DNA of 64,000 nucleotides from an uncultured Eubacteriales bacterium (lineage in GTDB: Bacteria > Bacillota > Clostridia > Oscillospirales > Oscillospiraceae). The stretch spans positions 6,387 to 70,386 of the forward strand of contig URDJ01000010.1 in assembly GCA_900546615.1 (NCBI GenBank). The letters run 5' to 3'. Under the pieces are notes generated by a model. That model had not been told where the DNA came from, did not search any database, and worked only from the letters and a program-made list of their open reading frames with translations. Made by a program: the position numbers and the translations under genes. Numbering within the stretch: the first letter of the stretch is position 1; every line of letters starts with the position of its first letter. Positions 8,180 to 16,377 of this stretch are shown here, one piece after another.

Positions 8180-8224
8180 CCGCGAGCGCCGCTGACCGTT
8201 TCCGGTCTCGGCGCTCGCGGTCTC
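8180..8224. terminator. Terminator between convergent CapA-like and S1-domain genes
   Basis: A perfect 12-bp GC-rich stem (8180-8191 with 8209-8220) lies between two convergent genes. It is followed by TCTCTT on the plus strand and TTTTGT on the minus strand. Confidence 0.75.
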
Positions 8225-8240
8225 TTATTACCTTTCCCGC

Positions 8241-8690
8241 TCAGCGGCGGCGGCGGGAGGTGCGGTGGTCCGAGTACATCTTGTTGTCGGCCATCCTGCT
8301 GTCCGACTCCTGCATGAACTGCTTCAGCTTGTCCTCAAAGCTCGCGTCCCCTGTGGGGCCGTTCGCCCTCGGCATCGGCTGCCGGGCGTTGTACTGCTGC
8401 CTCGGCTGCTGGGACGCCCCCTGCGGCCGCGCAGGCCTCCGCTCTGGCCTCGGCTGCTCCTCCGCCTTCTTGATGGAAAGATTGATCTTCCCATCCTCGC
8501 TGATGCCTATCACCTTCACCTTGACGGTCTGCCCGTCCTGAACGTAGTCGCGCACATCGCTCACAAACGTGTTCGCGATCTCCGAGATGTGCACCAGTCC
8601 GCTCTTGCCCTCAGGCAGCGCCACGAACGCCCCGAACTTCGTTATGCCCGTGACCTTGCCTTCCGTTACCATTCCCACCTGAAGCTGCAT
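8241..8690 (-). CDS. S1 RNA-binding domain protein (YabR-like)
   Basis: Residues 1-75 of this 149-residue protein form a single S1 domain: VGMVTEGKVTGITKFGAFVALPEGKSGLVHISEIA, then VKVKVIGISEDGKINLSIKKA. The rest is a basic, Gln/Pro/Arg-rich tail ending in RTSRRRR. It matches YabR, which sits downstream of divIC in Bacillus; the same order is kept here (yabP-yabQ-divIC-yabR). The role is RNA or ribosome binding, not better defined. The tail is low complexity and likely disordered. Confidence 0.85.
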   Translation of the reverse strand: MQLQVGMVTEGKVTGITKFGAFVALPEGKSGLVHISEIANTFVSDVRDYVQDGQTVKVKVIGISEDGKINLSIKKAEEQPRPERRPARPQGASQQPRQQYNARQPMPRANGPTGDASFEDKLKQFMQESDSRMADNKMYSDHRTSRRRR

Positions 8691-8699
8691 CTGTGCTCT

Positions 8700-8999
8700 T
8701 TATCCCCCTGTATGTAATTCATGGTCGCCGCTCAAAATTATGATATCCCCCGGATATGCCAGGCCCAGCCGCTCCCTCGCGAGCCGCTCCGCCGTATCCT
8801 CATCCAAACCGCCCTGCGTAAGAGTCAGCAGCCTCGAGTTTTCTTTCTCCAGCTCCTCGGCCTCGGCGCCCAGCCCCTCGAGTTCCATCTCGCAGGCTTT
8901 AAGCTCCGCCGCCGTCGCCGTGAGGCTTGCCAGCGCGTACAGCGACACCGCCGCTGCCAGCGTAATCATAACTGCCCTTGCGCGCCTCAGTGCCAGCAC
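8700..8999 (-). CDS. divIC: Septum formation initiator family protein (DivIC/FtsB-like)
   Basis: The 99-residue protein has a short basic N-terminus, one transmembrane segment (about residues 11-30), a coiled coil (AELKACEMELEGLGAEAEELEKENSRLL), and the C-terminal family pattern EDTAERLARERLGLAYPGDIIIL. DivIC/FtsB proteins join FtsL and DivIB/FtsQ in the divisome. The start is taken as GTG 8999, with GGAG 8 nt upstream; an ATG at 8969 is possible. Either way its 5' end overlaps the end of the yabQ frame, by 101 or 71 nt. Confidence 0.85.
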   Translation of the reverse strand: MLALRRARAVMITLAAAVSLYALASLTATAAELKACEMELEGLGAEAEELEKENSRLLTLTQGGLDEDTAERLARERLGLAYPGDIIILSGDHELHTGG

Positions 9000-9435
9000 T
9001 CCCTTCGCTCCTGCGCCGGTTTTTCATCATTGTAAACCTTGCGAGAAATTTTGGGAAGATATTTTTTTGAATTTTTTCTAATTTTCTGAGTTTCGACAGC
9101 CCTCTGCGCAGCGGAAGGCAGGCCCGGTGCAGCCTCCTGACAAAAAATCCGAAGATCTTCCTCACGCTGGCCGAGACCGTGAGCGCATACAGCGCCCAGC
9201 CGCCGCCCATGCACGCGAGCATGAACAGCCGAAGGCTTCCCTCGCCCGGCCCCAGCCCGAACGCAAACAGCCCAAAGCACAACAGCGCACAGAACACAAG
9301 GTCGCACAACACCGCCGTGAGCCTGCCCCCGGCACGCCGCAGCTCCCTCAAAAAATCGTACGCCACCCCGACGCACGCGCCCAGCCCCAGCGAGAGCAGC
9401 GCCTGCATCAGCTCCTGCGTTATCGGCCGCTCCAT
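8899..9435 (-). CDS. yabQ: Spore cortex biosynthesis protein YabQ
   Basis: The 178-residue membrane protein begins QELMQALLSLGLGACVGVAYDFLRELRRAG, the conserved YabQ start, with three to four transmembrane segments up to about residue 95. A basic tail, RRLHRACLPLRRGLSKLRKL, follows. YabQ is needed for cortex formation in sporulating Firmicutes and localises to the outer forespore membrane. Its ATG shares one base with the yabP stop. The last 34 residues are encoded by DNA that also encodes the start of DivIC in another frame and are Gly/Arg-rich, so that tail may be non-functional extension. Confidence 0.85.
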   Translation of the reverse strand: MERPITQELMQALLSLGLGACVGVAYDFLRELRRAGGRLTAVLCDLVFCALLCFGLFAFGLGPGEGSLRLFMLACMGGGWALYALTVSASVRKIFGFFVRRLHRACLPLRRGLSKLRKLEKIQKNIFPKFLARFTMMKNRRRSEGSAGTEARKGSYDYAGSGGVAVRAGKPHGDGGGA

Positions 9436-9719
9436 CAGCCGAACAGGCGGCTCAAGAAACCGCTCACCGGACGCTCGTCCTCATAGCCCAGCTCCACGAC
9501 CCGGCCCTCCACCGCAAGCTCGCCAGTCTCCACGCTCAGCTTGCCTATGCGCAGGCCCTCGCCCACTATCGTCAGCCGGCCCTTCGCCGTCATCAGCTCT
9601 ATCCTGTCCTCGTCAAAACGGCCGACCTCGTCCACGCCCGTCACCGTCAGACGCTCGCGCTCGTCGATGACCAGCCGGTGCGGCCTCGCCGCGGGCAGCG
9701 CCCTGTCCTCGTAGCCCAT
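9435..9719 (-). CDS. yabP: Sporulation protein YabP
   Basis: This 94-residue protein is a YabP/YqfC-family beta protein: PHRLVIDERERLTVTGVDEVGRFDEDRIELMTAKGRLTIVGEGLRIGKLSVETGELAVEGRV, covering nearly its whole length. It lies upstream of yabQ with a one-base overlap, the standard spore gene order. The usual preceding S4-domain gene (yabO/hslR) is absent here. By analogy, transcription is expected in the mother cell under sigma-E, but I could not identify a convincing sigma-E promoter by eye. Confidence 0.88.
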   Translation of the reverse strand: MGYEDRALPAARPHRLVIDERERLTVTGVDEVGRFDEDRIELMTAKGRLTIVGEGLRIGKLSVETGELAVEGRVVELGYEDERPVSGFLSRLFG

Positions 9720-9801
9720 GCCGTCACGCTCCCTTCTACCCTAAGGTATGCGGACAGGCACTGAGAAAACTGTGACCTTTTGGCTTTCTTTGCCGAAAGC
9801 C

Positions 9802-9829
9802 TTGACCGCCTCCGAAAATGTGTTATGTT
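9802..9829 (+). promoter_or_regulatory. Probable promoter of the small secreted-protein gene
   Basis: TTGACC (9802-9807), a 16-nt spacer and TATGTT (9824-9829) lie 23 nt before the start at 9853, which is preceded by GGAGGTGG. Confidence 0.55.
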
Positions 9830-9852
9830 AACTCTCGGAGGTGGTTTTTTTC

Positions 9853-10404
9853 ATGCGCAAGTGGAAGCTTCTGCTGTTCATACCCGCGCTGCTGCTCGTT
9901 GCGGCGGCGAATCTGCGTCCTGTCTGCACGGTTCGGGTAGACGGGGTGCCCGTCGAGGGCAGCTGGTCGCCGGGCAGCATCGAGCGTGCCGGGCGTCTCG
10001 CCCTGGGTATGGCCGAGGAGATCGCCCGCGGGGGCACGGCCCTGCCGGACATCGAGGTGAGCCGGTCGCTCTCCATCTTCCCCGCGTCCGGCGACGAAAA
10101 CGAGCTGGCCGAGGCCATACTCTGCTCCTGCGAGGGCGTGCAGCGCGCCTGGGCGCTCAGCGTGGACGGCTGCTTCCTCGGCTGGGCTGAGGATATCTCG
10201 GCCCTCTCCGAGACCATGGAGACGGTCATCGGCATGCAGATACCCGTCTCGGCCATACGCGCGGGCTTCGACGCCGACATCTCCATCGAACCCGCCGCCA
10301 TTCCCTCCGGCTGGCAGACCGACGTGGACACGCTCTCGCGCCAGCTCCACGAGCTGGCCCGGGTCTTTTACGTCACGCCCGACGGAGCCGTGCGCTGCGC
10401 CTGA
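9853..10404 (+). CDS. Secreted or membrane-anchored protein of unknown function
   Basis: The 183-residue product starts with a signal/anchor (MRKWKLLLFIPALLLVAAAN). The mature part has two short 'sensor-like' stretches, VRVDGVPVEGSWSPGSIERAG and WALSVDGCFLGWAEDISALSETM, that resemble the N-terminal extracytoplasmic region found ahead of G5/M23 peptidase domains in Clostridia. No peptidase domain follows, so it may be a truncated relative; this is a weak impression. ATG 9853 is preferred over an upstream GTG because GGAGGTGG sits before it. Its 3' end overlaps the convergent pseudouridine synthase gene by 37 nt. Confidence 0.6.
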   Translation: MRKWKLLLFIPALLLVAAANLRPVCTVRVDGVPVEGSWSPGSIERAGRLALGMAEEIARGGTALPDIEVSRSLSIFPASGDENELAEAILCSCEGVQRAWALSVDGCFLGWAEDISALSETMETVIGMQIPVSAIRAGFDADISIEPAAIPSGWQTDVDTLSRQLHELARVFYVTPDGAVRCA

Positions 10405-11288
10405 TTGAAGCCGTGCCGCTCGAGCACGGCGCGTATGTCCTCCGGCAGCGGGGCCTCAGCCGTGACCGTCTCGCCCGTGAGCGGGTGGACGAGCGTCAGG
10501 CGAGCCGAGTGCAGCGCGGGCCGCGCTATCTCCGCCGAGACGCGGCCGTAGAGCCGGTCGCCGAGAATGGGGCAGCCGATGTGCGAGAGGTGCACACGTA
10601 TCTGGTGCGTCCGGCCCGTCTCGGGCCTGAGCCGCAGGAGCGCGAGGCCGTCCGACTCTGCGATCGTCTCGCAGCGCGTCACGGACCTCGCGCCATCCTC
10701 GCGGACGCAGAAGCGCTTTTCCTCGCCGCGCCTGCCGATGGGCAGGTCTATTACGCCCGCGCGCGGCTCGGGGACTCCAACGGTTATGGCGAGGTATTCG
10801 CGCCTGAGCGCCTCCGTGTGCAGCAGTCTCCTGAGCCGCTCGTGCATGTAGCCGGTCTTGGCGGCGCACATGACGCCGGTGGTGCCCCGGTCGAGCCGGT
10901 TCACGGGGTGGAAGGGCGCGGCGGTGCCCAGGTAGGCCGCGACCGCGGAGCCGACGGTGGCCTCGCCCCGCTCCGAGCGCCCGTGGACGGCCATGTCCGC
11001 GGGCTTGTCGATCATGAGGATGTCCTCGTCCTCCCAGAGCACGGCAAGCCTCGTATCCGAGGGCGCGAAGGCGGAGCCGCCCGTGTCGCCGACCTCGACG
11101 CTGAGCCTGTCGCCGGCGCGCACCGTGTCGAGGGTCTTTGCCGGGCGGCCGTTTAAGAGCACCGCGCCCTCGCGGTGCTTTAATCTCGTCACCAGCCCCG
11201 CCGAGAGGCCGAGCCGGGTCTGCAGCACGCTGCGGATCTTCCGTCCGTCCAGCTCGGCGGGTATCTCAAATTCCAGCCTGCGGCTCAC
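10368..11288 (-). CDS. RluA-family pseudouridine synthase
   Basis: The 306-residue protein has an N-terminal S4 RNA-binding domain (IRSVLQTRLGLSAGLVTRLKHREGAVLLNG...DRLSVEV, about residues 17-70) and an RluA catalytic domain. The catalytic motif is HPVNRLDRGTTGVMCAAKT, with the catalytic Asp in RLDRGTTG, and RLRPETGRTHQIRVHLSHIGCPILGDRLYG follows. It isomerises uridines in 23S rRNA or tRNA; RluD/YtzG-type specificity cannot be assigned. Its ATG overlaps the macrodomain stop by 4 nt, so the two are cotranscribed. Confidence 0.93.
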   Translation of the reverse strand: MSRRLEFEIPAELDGRKIRSVLQTRLGLSAGLVTRLKHREGAVLLNGRPAKTLDTVRAGDRLSVEVGDTGGSAFAPSDTRLAVLWEDEDILMIDKPADMAVHGRSERGEATVGSAVAAYLGTAAPFHPVNRLDRGTTGVMCAAKTGYMHERLRRLLHTEALRREYLAITVGVPEPRAGVIDLPIGRRGEEKRFCVREDGARSVTRCETIAESDGLALLRLRPETGRTHQIRVHLSHIGCPILGDRLYGRVSAEIARPALHSARLTLVHPLTGETVTAEAPLPEDIRAVLERHGFNQAQRTAPSGVT

Positions 11289-11797
11289 AGCGCTTCCAGA
11301 GCCTCCTCATAGGCGGCCTTCGTGCGGTCGTCGAAGCAGACCATGCGCACGCGCTCTATCTCCGGGTACTTCTCGAGCGACTCCTTTATGGCGCCGAGCG
11401 CCACGGGAGCGGCCTTGTCGAGCGGGTAGCCGTAGACGCCGGTGCTGATAGAGGGGAAGTCCACCGTCCGACAGCCGTACTGCGCGGCGAGATCGAGGCA
11501 GCTCCTGTAGCAGCCCGCGAGCAGTTCGGCTTCGCCATGGCTCCCGCCGTGCCAGACCGGGCCGGGGGTGTGGAGCACGTATCTGGCGGGCAGCTTGCAG
11601 CCGCGGGTTATCTTGGCTCTGCCGGTCTCGCAGCCGCCCAGCGTGCGGCACTCGGCCAGCAGCTCCGGCCCCGCCGCGCGGTGGATCGCCCCGTCCACCC
11701 CGCCGCCGCCCAGCAGGGAGGTGTTCGCCGCGTTCGCTATGGCGTCCACGGCCGAGCGCGTGATGTCTCCCTTTACTATCTCGATGCGGTATTTCAT
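11285..11797 (-). CDS. Macrodomain protein (O-acetyl-ADP-ribose deacetylase-like)
   Basis: A single macrodomain of 170 residues: IEIVKGDITRSAVDAIANAANTSLLGGGGVDGAIHRAAGPELL (ADP-ribose site with the catalytic-type N-A-A-N and GGGVDGAIH), then TRGCKLPARYVLHTPGPVWHGG and VDFPSISTGVYGYPLDKAA. Family members remove ADP-ribose from proteins or deacetylate O-acetyl-ADP-ribose. AAGGAGGG lies 7-9 nt before the ATG. It is the first gene of a pair with the pseudouridine synthase and is divergent from the thiamine operon. Confidence 0.93.
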   Translation of the reverse strand: MKYRIEIVKGDITRSAVDAIANAANTSLLGGGGVDGAIHRAAGPELLAECRTLGGCETGRAKITRGCKLPARYVLHTPGPVWHGGSHGEAELLAGCYRSCLDLAAQYGCRTVDFPSISTGVYGYPLDKAAPVALGAIKESLEKYPEIERVRMVCFDDRTKAAYEEALEAL

Positions 11798-11814
11798 ACC
11801 CTCGCCCTCCTTAA

Positions 11815-11860
11815 CGGTATATTTATACCGAGTTTATCACAGCCCCGGCGCCCTTGACAA
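11815..11860 (-). promoter_or_regulatory. Promoter and palindrome upstream of the macrodomain gene
   Basis: The minus strand has TTGTCA (11855-11860), a 16-nt spacer and GATAAA (11833-11838). A perfect inverted repeat CGGTATA-N2-TATACCG (11815-11830) follows within the expected initial transcribed region and looks like an operator. The -35 box overlaps the divergent thiamine-operon -35 box. Confidence 0.6.
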
Positions 11861-11882
11861 GGATAGTCAAAAGTGAGATAAT
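11854..11882 (+). promoter_or_regulatory. Promoter of the TPP-riboswitch thiamine operon
   Basis: TTGACA (11854-11859), a 17-nt spacer and GATAAT (11877-11882) lie just upstream of the riboswitch. Confidence 0.8.
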
Positions 11883-11896
11883 GTATGCGCAAAAAA

Positions 11897-11975
11897 CAGG
11901 GGAGCCGTTCGGCTGAGAGGAAGCTTCCGCTTCGACCCTATGACCTGATGCGGGCAATGCCGCCGGAGGGAGTCA
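11897..11975 (+). ncRNA. TPP riboswitch (THI element)
   Basis: The conserved THI-box blocks are present in order: GGGGAGCC, GGCTGAGAGG, ACCCTATGACCTGATG, GGGCAATGCCG and GGAGGGAGTC. An intrinsic terminator follows at 11987-12023 and then thiW-thiM, which fits TPP-dependent transcription termination. Confidence 0.93.
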
Positions 11976-11986
11976 TCTGCGTCCTC

Positions 11987-12024
11987 GACCGGCAGCCGTT
12001 TTGGAGCCGGTCTTTTGTTTTTTG
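11987..12024 (+). terminator. Riboswitch-controlled terminator
   Basis: GACCGGC (11987-11993) pairs with GCCGGTC (12006-12012), followed by TTTTGTTTTTT. It is the expected off-state hairpin of the TPP riboswitch. Confidence 0.85.
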
Positions 12025-12310
12025 ACATCCTTTGAAGGGAGATGCGTAAGGGAAAAACGATATAGGCGTGCCGGTTGGCATGTTGACCGGCGGACGCAGG
12101 GGGTTCCCTCGCCGTCCACCGGTCAACATACCAACCGGCGGCGGATGGAGGGGGAGCGCCCTGCGTCCGGGCCAGATATGTGTGCGATGGGAAGCCGTGT
12201 TCCGGCGTGAGAGGAGGCCAGCAAGCCTCGACCGACCTTGTATTCTACGGGGGAAAAACGCCGCATATCTACGTTTTTCTCCGCATTCTTTGAAAAAAGG
12301 AGCGTCAAAA
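12025..12310 (+). repeat. Large imperfect hairpin element in the thiW leader
   Basis: This 286-nt stretch between the riboswitch terminator and thiW holds no convincing gene. Its core is a 28-nt inverted repeat, 12069-12096 against 12113-12140, with three mismatches and a 16-nt loop; each arm contains a CCGGTTGG...TGTTGACCGG-type sequence. The flanking DNA (12141-12240) is GC-rich and repeat-like. A second weak stem (AAAAACG...CGTTTTT, about 12253-12280) lies before the thiW ribosome-binding site. It looks like an inserted non-autonomous element or extragenic palindrome. Confidence 0.65.
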
Positions 12311-12853
12311 ATGAGAAGCAACAGCACAAAAAAGCTCGCGATAGCCGCGATATTTGTCGCGCTCGCCGTGGTGGGCAGCGCCTTTATCCAGTTCCCCTTC
12401 CTCGGCAGCAACTGCTCGCCGACGCAGCACATGGTGAACGTCCTGTGCGCGGTGTTTCTGGGGCCGTGGTACGGCGTGGGCGTGGCCTTTTGCGCCAGCC
12501 TTATCCGCAACCTGCTGAGCCTCGGCTCGCTGATGGCCTTCCCCGGCAGCATGATAGGCGCGCTCTGCTGCGGCCTTGCATACAAGGCCCTGCGGGGTAA
12601 GAACGAGACAGCCGCCATCCTGGTCACTCTCGCGGCGGAGATGCTCGGCACCGGCGTGCTGGGCGGACTGTGCGCATATCCCGTCGCCACGCTGTTCATG
12701 AACGTGGACGCCGCTACCGTCGCCGTCACCGCCTACATCATACCCTTCCTCATCTCCACCGTCGTCGGCTCCGTCATAGCGGGCGTGCTCGTTTTCGCCC
12801 TGCGTGCCGGGGGCGCGCTGAAGATATTGCAGAGAAGTCTGGAGCTGAGATAA
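12311..12853 (+). CDS. thiW: ThiW: thiamine-precursor (thiazole) ECF transporter S component
   Basis: The 180-residue membrane protein has about five to six transmembrane segments and the ThiW signature GSNCSPTQHMVNVLCAVFLGPWYGVGVAFCASLIRNLLSLGSLMAFPGSMIGALCCGLAY. ThiW is thought to be the substrate-binding subunit for hydroxyethylthiazole, working with a shared ECF module encoded elsewhere. AAAGGAG lies 8 nt before the ATG. It is under the TPP riboswitch and followed one base later by thiM, the kinase for the imported thiazole, which supports the substrate call. Confidence 0.92.
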   Translation: MRSNSTKKLAIAAIFVALAVVGSAFIQFPFLGSNCSPTQHMVNVLCAVFLGPWYGVGVAFCASLIRNLLSLGSLMAFPGSMIGALCCGLAYKALRGKNETAAILVTLAAEMLGTGVLGGLCAYPVATLFMNVDAATVAVTAYIIPFLISTVVGSVIAGVLVFALRAGGALKILQRSLELR

Positions 12854-12854
12854 A

Positions 12855-13664
12855 ATGCCCTTTTCCGAGCTGCCCCGCCTTGACGATATAAGGAAAAAAC
12901 GCCCGCTGCTGCACTGTATCTCGAACCTGGTGACGGCAAACGACTGCGCGAACCTCGCCCTCGCCATGGGCGCAAGCCCCATGATGGCCGAGGCGCCGGA
13001 GGAGATGGCGGAGATAGAGCGCCTCTCGGACGCGACGGTGCTCAACTGCGGCACGCCCTCGGCGCAGAAGTATGCCGCCTGCCTCATAAGCGGCAGGGAA
13101 GCTGCGCGGCTCGGGAAACCGGTGGTGCTCGACCCCGTGGGCGTCGGCGCGAGCGCGTGGCGGCTGGAGAACGCGGGGCGGCTGCTCGCGGAGTTCACGC
13201 CCTCCATCCTGCGGGTGAACTACGCCGAGGCGCGGGCGCTCATCGGCTTTGCAGGCGGAGAGCAGGGTGTGGACAGCCCGGCAAATCCCGACCTCGCCGG
13301 GCGCATCGGCACGGCAAAGGCTCTGGCGAAGCGCCTTCGCTGCACCGTGCTCCTCACAGGCGCGGAAGACATCGTAACAGACGGTGCGCGGGGCTGGTAT
13401 GTAACGGGCGGCAGCGCGCTCATGCCCCTCGTCACCGGCACGGGCTGTATGCTCTCGGTGGTGTGCGCGGCCTTCGCCTCGGTCGAGCCGGACACGGCGG
13501 CCGCGGCGGCGATGGCGTCCGTCTTCTGGAAGACCTGCTCCGAGCTGGCCCAGCGCGACGCGGGCGGAAACGGCCCCGGCTCATTCAGGGCCGCGCTCAT
13601 GGACAGGGCGTGGAAAATGACACCGCGCGAGCCGGAATACGAGGGCCGCGCCCTCCCCATCTGA
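12855..13664 (+). CDS. thiM: Hydroxyethylthiazole kinase ThiM
   Basis: The 269-residue protein phosphorylates 4-methyl-5-(2-hydroxyethyl)thiazole for thiamine salvage. It matches ThiM throughout: LHCISNLVTANDCANLALAMGASPMMAEAPEEM, KPVVLDPVGVGAS, ILRVNYAEARALIG, and VTGTGCMLSVVCAAFAS with the conserved Cys of the anion-hole region. The gene follows thiW directly and is ended by a strong terminator, so the regulated transcript is riboswitch-thiW-thiM. No thiE or thiD is present here. Confidence 0.95.
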   Translation: MPFSELPRLDDIRKKRPLLHCISNLVTANDCANLALAMGASPMMAEAPEEMAEIERLSDATVLNCGTPSAQKYAACLISGREAARLGKPVVLDPVGVGASAWRLENAGRLLAEFTPSILRVNYAEARALIGFAGGEQGVDSPANPDLAGRIGTAKALAKRLRCTVLLTGAEDIVTDGARGWYVTGGSALMPLVTGTGCMLSVVCAAFASVEPDTAAAAAMASVFWKTCSELAQRDAGGNGPGSFRAALMDRAWKMTPREPEYEGRALPI

Positions 13665-13679
13665 ACCGAATATCACGGC

Positions 13680-13718
13680 GCTCCCGGAGCCTTCAGCGGC
13701 TCCGGGAGCCTTTGTTTT
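13680..13718 (+). terminator. Terminator of the thiW-thiM operon
   Basis: A perfect 12-bp stem (13680-13691 with 13698-13709) with a 6-nt loop is followed by TTTGTTTT. Confidence 0.9.
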
Positions 13719-13853
13719 CACCGCGTCCGAGGATTTTGCACGGGAGCGTAATTTTACAAAATGTTTGCTTTATTTTTGACGAGGCTGTGATATACTACGA
13801 ATGGTCCAAAAAAGGAAAAAACAAGGTCTGACGAATGCAAAGGAGGCAATAAA

Positions 13854-16226
13854 ATGTCGGAGATCATGAGGAGACCCGCTTCGGACGAGGAGCTCGCCGT
13901 GATGGACAGGTACTGGCGCGCCGCCAACTACCTCTCCGCCTGCCAGCTCTACCTGCTGGATAACCCCCTGCTCGAGAAACCGCTCAGCGAGGACGATATC
14001 AAAAAGAAGATCGTCGGCCACTGGGGCACCGTGCCCGGTCAGAATTTCATCTACACCCATTTGAACCGCGTCATCAGGGAATACGACCTCGACATGATAT
14101 ACATCTCCGGTCCCGGCCACGGCGGCAACGCCATGGTCGCGCAGGACTGGCTCGACGGCAGCTATCAGGAAGTGTACCCAAACATCACCCGCGACCGTGA
14201 GGGCATGCAGAGACTGTTCAAGCAGTTCTCGTTCCCGGGCGGCATCCCGTCGCACGTCGCGCCGGAGACGCCGGGTTCCATCAACGAGGGCGGCGAGCTG
14301 GGCTACAGCCTTGCACACTCCTTCGGCGCCGTGACGGATAACCCGGGCCTCATCGCGGCCTGCGTGGTGGGCGACGGCGAGGCCGAGACCGGCCCGCTGG
14401 CTACGAGCTGGCAGCTCAACAAGTTCATAAACCCGAAGACCGACGGCGCCGTGCTGCCCATCCTGCACCTGAACGGCTATAAGATAGCCAACCCGACCGT
14501 ACTGGCCCGCATCAGCCACGAGGAGCTGGAGAGCTTCTTCCGCGGCTGCGGCTGGGAGCCGTACTTTGTCGAGGGCTCCGACCCCGCCGAGATGCACAGG
14601 AAGATGGCCGAGGCCATGGACGAGTGCATCGTGAAGATACTCTCCTGCCAGCAGCACGCGCGCGAGACCGGCGACCTGAGACGCCCCATATGGCCGATGA
14701 TCGTCCTGCGCGCGCCGAAGGGCTGGACCGGCCCGGACTACGTGGACGGCCTCAAGGTCGAGGACTACTGGAGGGCACATCAGGTGCCCATGCAGCCGGA
14801 TACGCCGGAGCATATAAGGCAGATCGAGGACTGGCTGCGCAGCTACAAGCCCGAGGAACTGTTCGACAAGGACGGACACCCGATGCCGGATATCCTCGCG
14901 CTGGCTCCCGAGGGGAACAGGCGCATGGGCGCGAACCCGCACGCCAACGGCGGACACCTGCTGCGCGACCTGCGCATGCCGGACTTCCGCGACTATGAGG
15001 TCAAGGTGCCCTTCCCCGGCGCGGTCGAGGCCCAGGATATGACCGCCATGGGCAGCTTCGTGCGCGATATCTACAAGCTGAACGAGGCCGAGCGCAACTT
15101 CCGCGCCTTCGGGCCGGACGAGACCGCGTCGAACAGGCTCTCGCCGGTGTTCGAGGTCACGGACAGGGCCTGGAACGGCAACACCTGGGATATTGACGAC
15201 CACCTCGCCCCCGACGGCCGCGTCATGGACTCCATGCTCTCCGAGCACGTCTGCCAGGGCATGCTCGAGGGCTACCTGCTCACCGGACGTCACGGCTTCT
15301 TTAACAGCTACGAGGCGTTCATCCGCATCGTGGACTCCATGTTCAGCCAGCACGCCAAGTGGCTCAAGGTCTGCAACCAGCTGCCGTGGCGCGCCGACAT
15401 CGCGAGCCTGAACTATGTGCTGGCCTCGAACGTCTGGCAGCAGGACCACAACGGCTTCACGCATCAGGACCCCGGCTTCCTCGACCACGTCGCGAACAAG
15501 AAGGCGGACGTCGTGCGCCTCTACCTGCCCCCCGATGCAAACTGCCTGCTTAGCTGCTTCGACCACTGCATCCGCAGCCGGAACTACGTGAACGTTATCG
15601 TGGCGTCGAAGCACCCGCGTCCCCAGTGGCTCACCATGGAGCAGGCGGTGAAGCACTGCACGCAGGGCATAGGCATCTGGCAGTGGGCCTCGACGGACGA
15701 GGGGCAGGAGCCCGATATCGTCATGGCATGCTGCGGCGACACTCCGACGCTCGAGACGCTTGCGGCGGTGACCATCCTGCGCGACGCCTTCCCGGAGCTG
15801 AAGATAAGGGTCGTGAACGTCGTGGACCTCATGCGGCTGCAGAGCGAGGAGCAGCACCCGCACGGCCTCAGCCAGCAGGAGTACAACGCCATCTTCACGG
15901 CGGATAAGCCGATAGTGTTCGCCTTCCACGGCTACCCGAGCCTGATCCACGAGCTGACGTATAAGAGGGTGAACAAGAACATCCACGTGCGCGGCTATAT
16001 CGAGGAGGGCACGATCACCACTCCCTTCGACATGCGCGTGCTGAACCGGCTCGACCGCTTCAACCTCGTCCAGACGGCGGTGTACAACCTGCCTCAGCTG
16101 GGCAACCGCGGCGCTTACCTCATCCAGCAGATGAAGGATAAGCTCGTCGAGCACAAGCAGTTCATAGCCAAATACGGCGTAGACCTCCCCGAGGTCGCCG
16201 AATGGAAGTGGACCGCCGCGAAATAA
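13854..16226 (+). CDS. xfp: Phosphoketolase (XFP)
   Basis: The 790-residue protein is a full-length thiamine-diphosphate-dependent phosphoketolase, which splits xylulose-5-phosphate (and often fructose-6-phosphate) with phosphate into acetyl-phosphate plus a shorter sugar phosphate. Visible motifs are [47 protein letters not shown], the ThDP motif [32 protein letters not shown], and [37 protein letters not shown] precedes the ATG. The gene is monocistronic between two strong terminators. With the split transketolase at 4-6 kb it would provide a pentose or bifid-type route to acetyl-phosphate. Confidence 0.96.
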   Translation: MSEIMRRPASDEELAVMDRYWRAANYLSACQLYLLDNPLLEKPLSEDDIKKKIVGHWGTVPGQNFIYTHLNRVIREYDLDMIYISGPGHGGNAMVAQDWLDGSYQEVYPNITRDREGMQRLFKQFSFPGGIPSHVAPETPGSINEGGELGYSLAHSFGAVTDNPGLIAACVVGDGEAETGPLATSWQLNKFINPKTDGAVLPILHLNGYKIANPTVLARISHEELESFFRGCGWEPYFVEGSDPAEMHRKMAEAMDECIVKILSCQQHARETGDLRRPIWPMIVLRAPKGWTGPDYVDGLKVEDYWRAHQVPMQPDTPEHIRQIEDWLRSYKPEELFDKDGHPMPDILALAPEGNRRMGANPHANGGHLLRDLRMPDFRDYEVKVPFPGAVEAQDMTAMGSFVRDIYKLNEAERNFRAFGPDETASNRLSPVFEVTDRAWNGNTWDIDDHLAPDGRVMDSMLSEHVCQGMLEGYLLTGRHGFFNSYEAFIRIVDSMFSQHAKWLKVCNQLPWRADIASLNYVLASNVWQQDHNGFTHQDPGFLDHVANKKADVVRLYLPPDANCLLSCFDHCIRSRNYVNVIVASKHPRPQWLTMEQAVKHCTQGIGIWQWASTDEGQEPDIVMACCGDTPTLETLAAVTILRDAFPELKIRVVNVVDLMRLQSEEQHPHGLSQQEYNAIFTADKPIVFAFHGYPSLIHELTYKRVNKNIHVRGYIEEGTITTPFDMRVLNRLDRFNLVQTAVYNLPQLGNRGAYLIQQMKDKLVEHKQFIAKYGVDLPEVAEWKWTAAK

Positions 16227-16243
16227 GAGAGAACAGAGGCAAA

Positions 16244-16282
16244 AAGGCCCCCGGCTCGCAAATAGCCGGGGGCCTTCTGCAA
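16244..16282 (+). terminator. Terminator of the phosphoketolase gene
   Basis: A perfect 13-bp stem (16244-16256 with 16264-16276) lies 18 nt after the stop codon. Confidence 0.85.
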
Positions 16283-16377
16283 TTTCCTTCCACTCCCCTG
16301 CGGCTGCGCCGGGCGCAGCAACAGATCAGCCACAGGGGTCGTGCATGTCTGACTGGTCGCCAGCCGGGAAACGGGCG

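Noticed and set aside
9853..10404. The small secreted protein as an M23 peptidase
   Set aside because: Only a loose resemblance to the N-terminal region ahead of such peptidases is seen; no catalytic motif is present.
12068..12853. A 261-codon plus frame that would extend thiW upstream through the hairpin element
   Set aside because: ThiW similarity starts at MRSNSTKKLAIAAIF at 12311 with AAAGGAG upstream; the extension is translated repeat DNA, and the opposite arm gives a similar peptide in the reverse frame.
13770..16154. A 794-codon minus-strand open frame opposite the phosphoketolase gene
   Set aside because: The plus strand encodes an intact, highly conserved XFP. The antisense product has no recognisable motif and shadow-like composition.
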